Assembly: GCA_900545725.1 (NCBI GenBank)
Contig: URAI01000113.1
Coordinates: 1-7,298 of the forward strand
Length of the DNA: 7,298 nucleotides
Direction of reading: 5' to 3'
Origin: an uncultured Eubacterium sp.
Lineage (GTDB): Bacteria > Bacillota > Clostridia > Lachnospirales > Lachnospiraceae
This document shows, in pieces, positions 5,934 through 7,298 of the stretch (position 1 is the stretch's first letter; each line of letters starts with the position of its first letter). Below the pieces are notes generated by a model that searched no databases, was not told where the DNA came from, and saw only the letters and a list, made by a program, of their open reading frames with translations. A program made the position numbers and the translations under genes.

Positions 5934-6482
5934 ATGAATTTACCAAACAGACTAACTATTTTAAGAACAATAATGATACCATTTTATCTGGTGTTTTTAT
6001 ATCTGGATATCGCAGGACCTGTTTCTAAAGTAATAGCTGCGGCTATATTTATAATAGCAAGTTTAACAGATATGCTTGATGGAAAGATTGCACGAAAATA
6101 TGGCCTTGTAACTAATTTTGGTAAGTTTATGGATCCATTGGCAGATAAACTGCTGGTGTGTTCAGCTCTTATAGCATTAGTTGATCTTAATAGAATTGAT
6201 GCATGGATTGTAATAATTATAATAGCCAGGGAATTTATTATAAGTGGTTTCAGATTAGTTGCATCTGATAATGGTGTTGTTATTGCTGCCAGCTACTGGG
6301 GAAAGTTCAAGACTACTTTTCAGATGATAATGATAATTGTTCTTACTTTACAGCCTGACATACCATATATCAATATAATTAGTAATATATTGATATATGT
6401 ATCACTTGCACTTACAATCATTTCACTTGCGGATTATATAATTAAGAACTATAAGGTATTTACAGAAGGTTCTTCAAAATAG
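5934..6482 (+). CDS. pgsA: CDP-diacylglycerol--glycerol-3-phosphate 3-phosphatidyltransferase (phosphatidylglycerophosphate synthase)
   Basis: PgsA joins CDP-diacylglycerol and glycerol-3-phosphate to make phosphatidylglycerophosphate, the committed step to phosphatidylglycerol and cardiolipin, in the cytoplasmic membrane. The CDP-alcohol phosphotransferase motif DxxDGxxARx8GxxxDxxxD is complete: Asp46, Asp49, Gly50, Ala53, Arg54, Gly63, Asp67 and Asp71. The N-terminus MNLPNRLTILR is typical of PgsA, with the NxLTxxR pattern. Several hydrophobic segments follow through residue 165 or so. Its 182 residues are normal. GAGGAG (5925-5930) lies 3 bases before the ATG, a tight spacing. Position between rimO and cinA supports PgsA rather than another CDP-alcohol transferase such as a cardiolipin or phosphatidylserine synthase. 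Confidence 0.95.
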   Translation: MNLPNRLTILRTIMIPFYLVFLYLDIAGPVSKVIAAAIFIIASLTDMLDGKIARKYGLVTNFGKFMDPLADKLLVCSALIALVDLNRIDAWIVIIIIAREFIISGFRLVASDNGVVIAASYWGKFKTTFQMIMIIVLTLQPDIPYINIISNILIYVSLALTIISLADYIIKNYKVFTEGSSK

Positions 6483-6505
6483 ATTTTATATAGCTGAATT
6501 ATAAT

Positions 6506-6552
6506 ATACTGTATGGAATGTGTAAGTATTCATATTTTATACAGTATTTTTT
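6506..6552 (+). terminator. Terminator-like hairpin between pgsA and cinA
   Basis: ATACTGTAT (6506-6514) pairs perfectly with ATACAGTAT (6539-6547). A small inner stem, GAAT (6516-6519) with ATTC (6528-6531), extends it. Six T residues (6547-6552) close the structure. It starts 23 bases after the pgsA stop codon and ends just before the ribosome binding site of cinA. It could end the pgsA transcript or lower expression of cinA. Confidence 0.6.
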
Positions 6553-6569
6553 ATGGAATGGAGATTATT

Positions 6570-7070
6570 TTGATAAAAAGGGAGATAAAGCTCGTAGAGC
6601 TTCTAAAAGAAAAACAACTTATTATTACAACTGCAGAGTCATGTACAGCCGGTCTTGTTTCAGCTGCTATTGTTAATGTATCAGGGGCTTCTACTGTATT
6701 CAAGGAAGGATATATAACATATTGCGATGAATCAAAACACAGACTGCTTGGAGTATCGCAGGATACGCTTAATAAATATAAAGCAGTAAGTGCAGAGACT
6801 GCAATGGAAATGGCTAAAGGTGCGGCTGATAAAGCCAGAGCTGATATAGGAATATCAGTAACAGGTGTTGCCGGACCTGACACTGAGGATGGAAAGCCTG
6901 TAGGATTGGTATATACAGGTATTTACTATTATAATGACGGTGTGATTGTAAATAAGGCATATGAGCATAACCTTAAAGGAGACAGACAGCAGATTCGTAA
7001 TCAGGCTGTAGAATGTGCGATAGATATGGTTATAGATGTTATAGATGATAGTAACATAGATTTTAAATAA
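6570..7070 (+). CDS. pncC: CinA C-terminal domain protein, nicotinamide-nucleotide amidohydrolase (PncC type)
   Basis: This is the stand-alone CinA C-terminal domain, which in characterised PncC enzymes deamidates nicotinamide mononucleotide to nicotinic acid mononucleotide in NAD recycling. Family motifs are TTAESCTAGLVSAAIV (20-35, with the conserved Ser24), the FKEGYITY region (44-51), and ISVTGVAGP (95-103), followed by GKPVGLVYTGI. Its 166 residues match the single-domain form; the N-terminal MoCF-like domain of full CinA is absent. I chose TTG 6570 as the start because GGAG at 6560-6563 is 6 bases before it and the protein then begins like its relatives. An ATG at 6558 would add four residues, but that ATG overlaps the binding site itself. 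A longer frame from 6513 would start inside the upstream hairpin and is unlikely. Clostridial genomes often carry recA next; it is not seen here. Confidence 0.93.
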   Translation: MIKREIKLVELLKEKQLIITTAESCTAGLVSAAIVNVSGASTVFKEGYITYCDESKHRLLGVSQDTLNKYKAVSAETAMEMAKGAADKARADIGISVTGVAGPDTEDGKPVGLVYTGIYYYNDGVIVNKAYEHNLKGDRQQIRNQAVECAIDMVIDVIDDSNIDFK

Positions 7071-7102
7071 TAAGTTTCACATATTATATAAAATATTATA
7101 TA

Positions 7103-7298
7103 TCATTTCCTGCGCTTTTTCCACCCCCAAATTGGATACAAAGCGGAAACGAACAGCACAGCAAGCGTATACCGGAACTGTACCGATATCGGTGTCAGCT
7201 CCGGTGAGGAAACCGTCAGCACGGCAGGCGAGAGGGCAAACAGGAAAGCCGTCAGCATAGCTGCGAGCGTACCGTTCAGCAGCTTTGCGGCAAACAGG
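7103..7298 (-). CDS. 3' end of a GC-rich membrane-protein gene, partial at the window edge
   Basis: Read on the minus strand, the last 64 codons of a gene run in from the right edge and stop at TGA (7103-7105). The peptide has two hydrophobic stretches, GTLAAMLTAFLFALSPAVLTV and RYTLAVLFVSALYPIWGW. It ends with KKRRK, a positive tail expected to stay in the cytoplasm. That pattern looks like a real membrane-protein C-terminus; another minus-strand frame is also open here but gives an implausible Cys/Arg-rich peptide. GC is about 55% (108 of 196 bases by hand count), far above the rest of the window. No family is recognised. It faces cinA tail to tail across about 30 AT-rich bases holding a direct repeat of ATATTATATA (7081-7090 and 7093-7102 approximately), with no convincing terminator. 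Confidence 0.6.
   Translation of the reverse strand, partial: LFAAKLLNGTLAAMLTAFLFALSPAVLTVSSPELTPISVQFRYTLAVLFVSALYPIWGWKKRRK

Noticed and set aside
6513..6569. Longer N-terminus for the cinA/pncC gene starting at ATG 6513
   Set aside because: That start is inside the terminator-like hairpin, has no ribosome binding site, and the added residues do not look like the family.
6551..6883. 110-codon minus-strand reading frame
   Set aside because: It lies entirely opposite the well-supported cinA/pncC gene and has low-complexity Ser/Ala/Thr composition typical of an antisense shadow.
7103..7298. Alternative minus-strand frame through the GC-rich tail
   Set aside because: It is open but rich in Cys and Arg without recognisable organisation, unlike the membrane-protein frame with helices and a basic tail.

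Overview
The window looks like ordinary chromosome from a low-GC Firmicute, most likely a Clostridia/Lachnospiraceae-type gut anaerobe. The evidence is AT-rich DNA with A/T-ending codons, GGAG-type ribosome binding sites, extended -10 promoters of the form TGATATAAT, a formate/nitrite-family channel, and the rimO-pgsA-cinA order typical of Clostridia. The organism call is inference; no rRNA or tRNA gene is present to anchor it.

Layout, left to right. (1) A LacI-family repressor (30-1031), probably of the sugar-operon (ScrR-like) kind; its promoter and the genes it controls lie outside the window. (2) A two-gene unit: an FNT channel (1187-1948), then, 20 bp later, a 338-aa protein with a Phd/YefM antitoxin-like N-terminus and two further uncharacterised regions (1969-2985). 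It is driven by a near-consensus promoter preceded by two tandem copies of a 23-25 bp motif. (3) A DUF457/YdjM-type membrane metal-dependent hydrolase (3210-3812), with its own strong promoter and a 12-bp perfect palindrome upstream. (4) A 248-bp intergenic stretch with two consecutive RNA hairpins. (5) A stand-alone HPt phosphotransfer protein (4061-4423), closed by a clear intrinsic terminator. (6) A housekeeping run of rimO (ribosomal protein S12 methylthiotransferase), pgsA (phosphatidylglycerophosphate synthase) and cinA C-terminal domain/pncC (NMN deamidase), with hairpin-rich gaps between them. (7) An abrupt rise in GC to about 55% at roughly 7103, where the 3' end of an unrelated minus-strand membrane-protein gene enters from the right edge.

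Most genes are recognisable and ordinary. The least explained item is the FNT plus Phd-like multidomain operon with its tandem operator-like repeats. The GC break at the right edge is either a transferred segment or an assembly join. No CRISPR array, insertion sequence or structural RNA gene was identified. No stretch without a gene exceeds 300 bases; the larger gaps (1032-1186, 2986-3209, 3813-4060) are described through the regulatory entries below.
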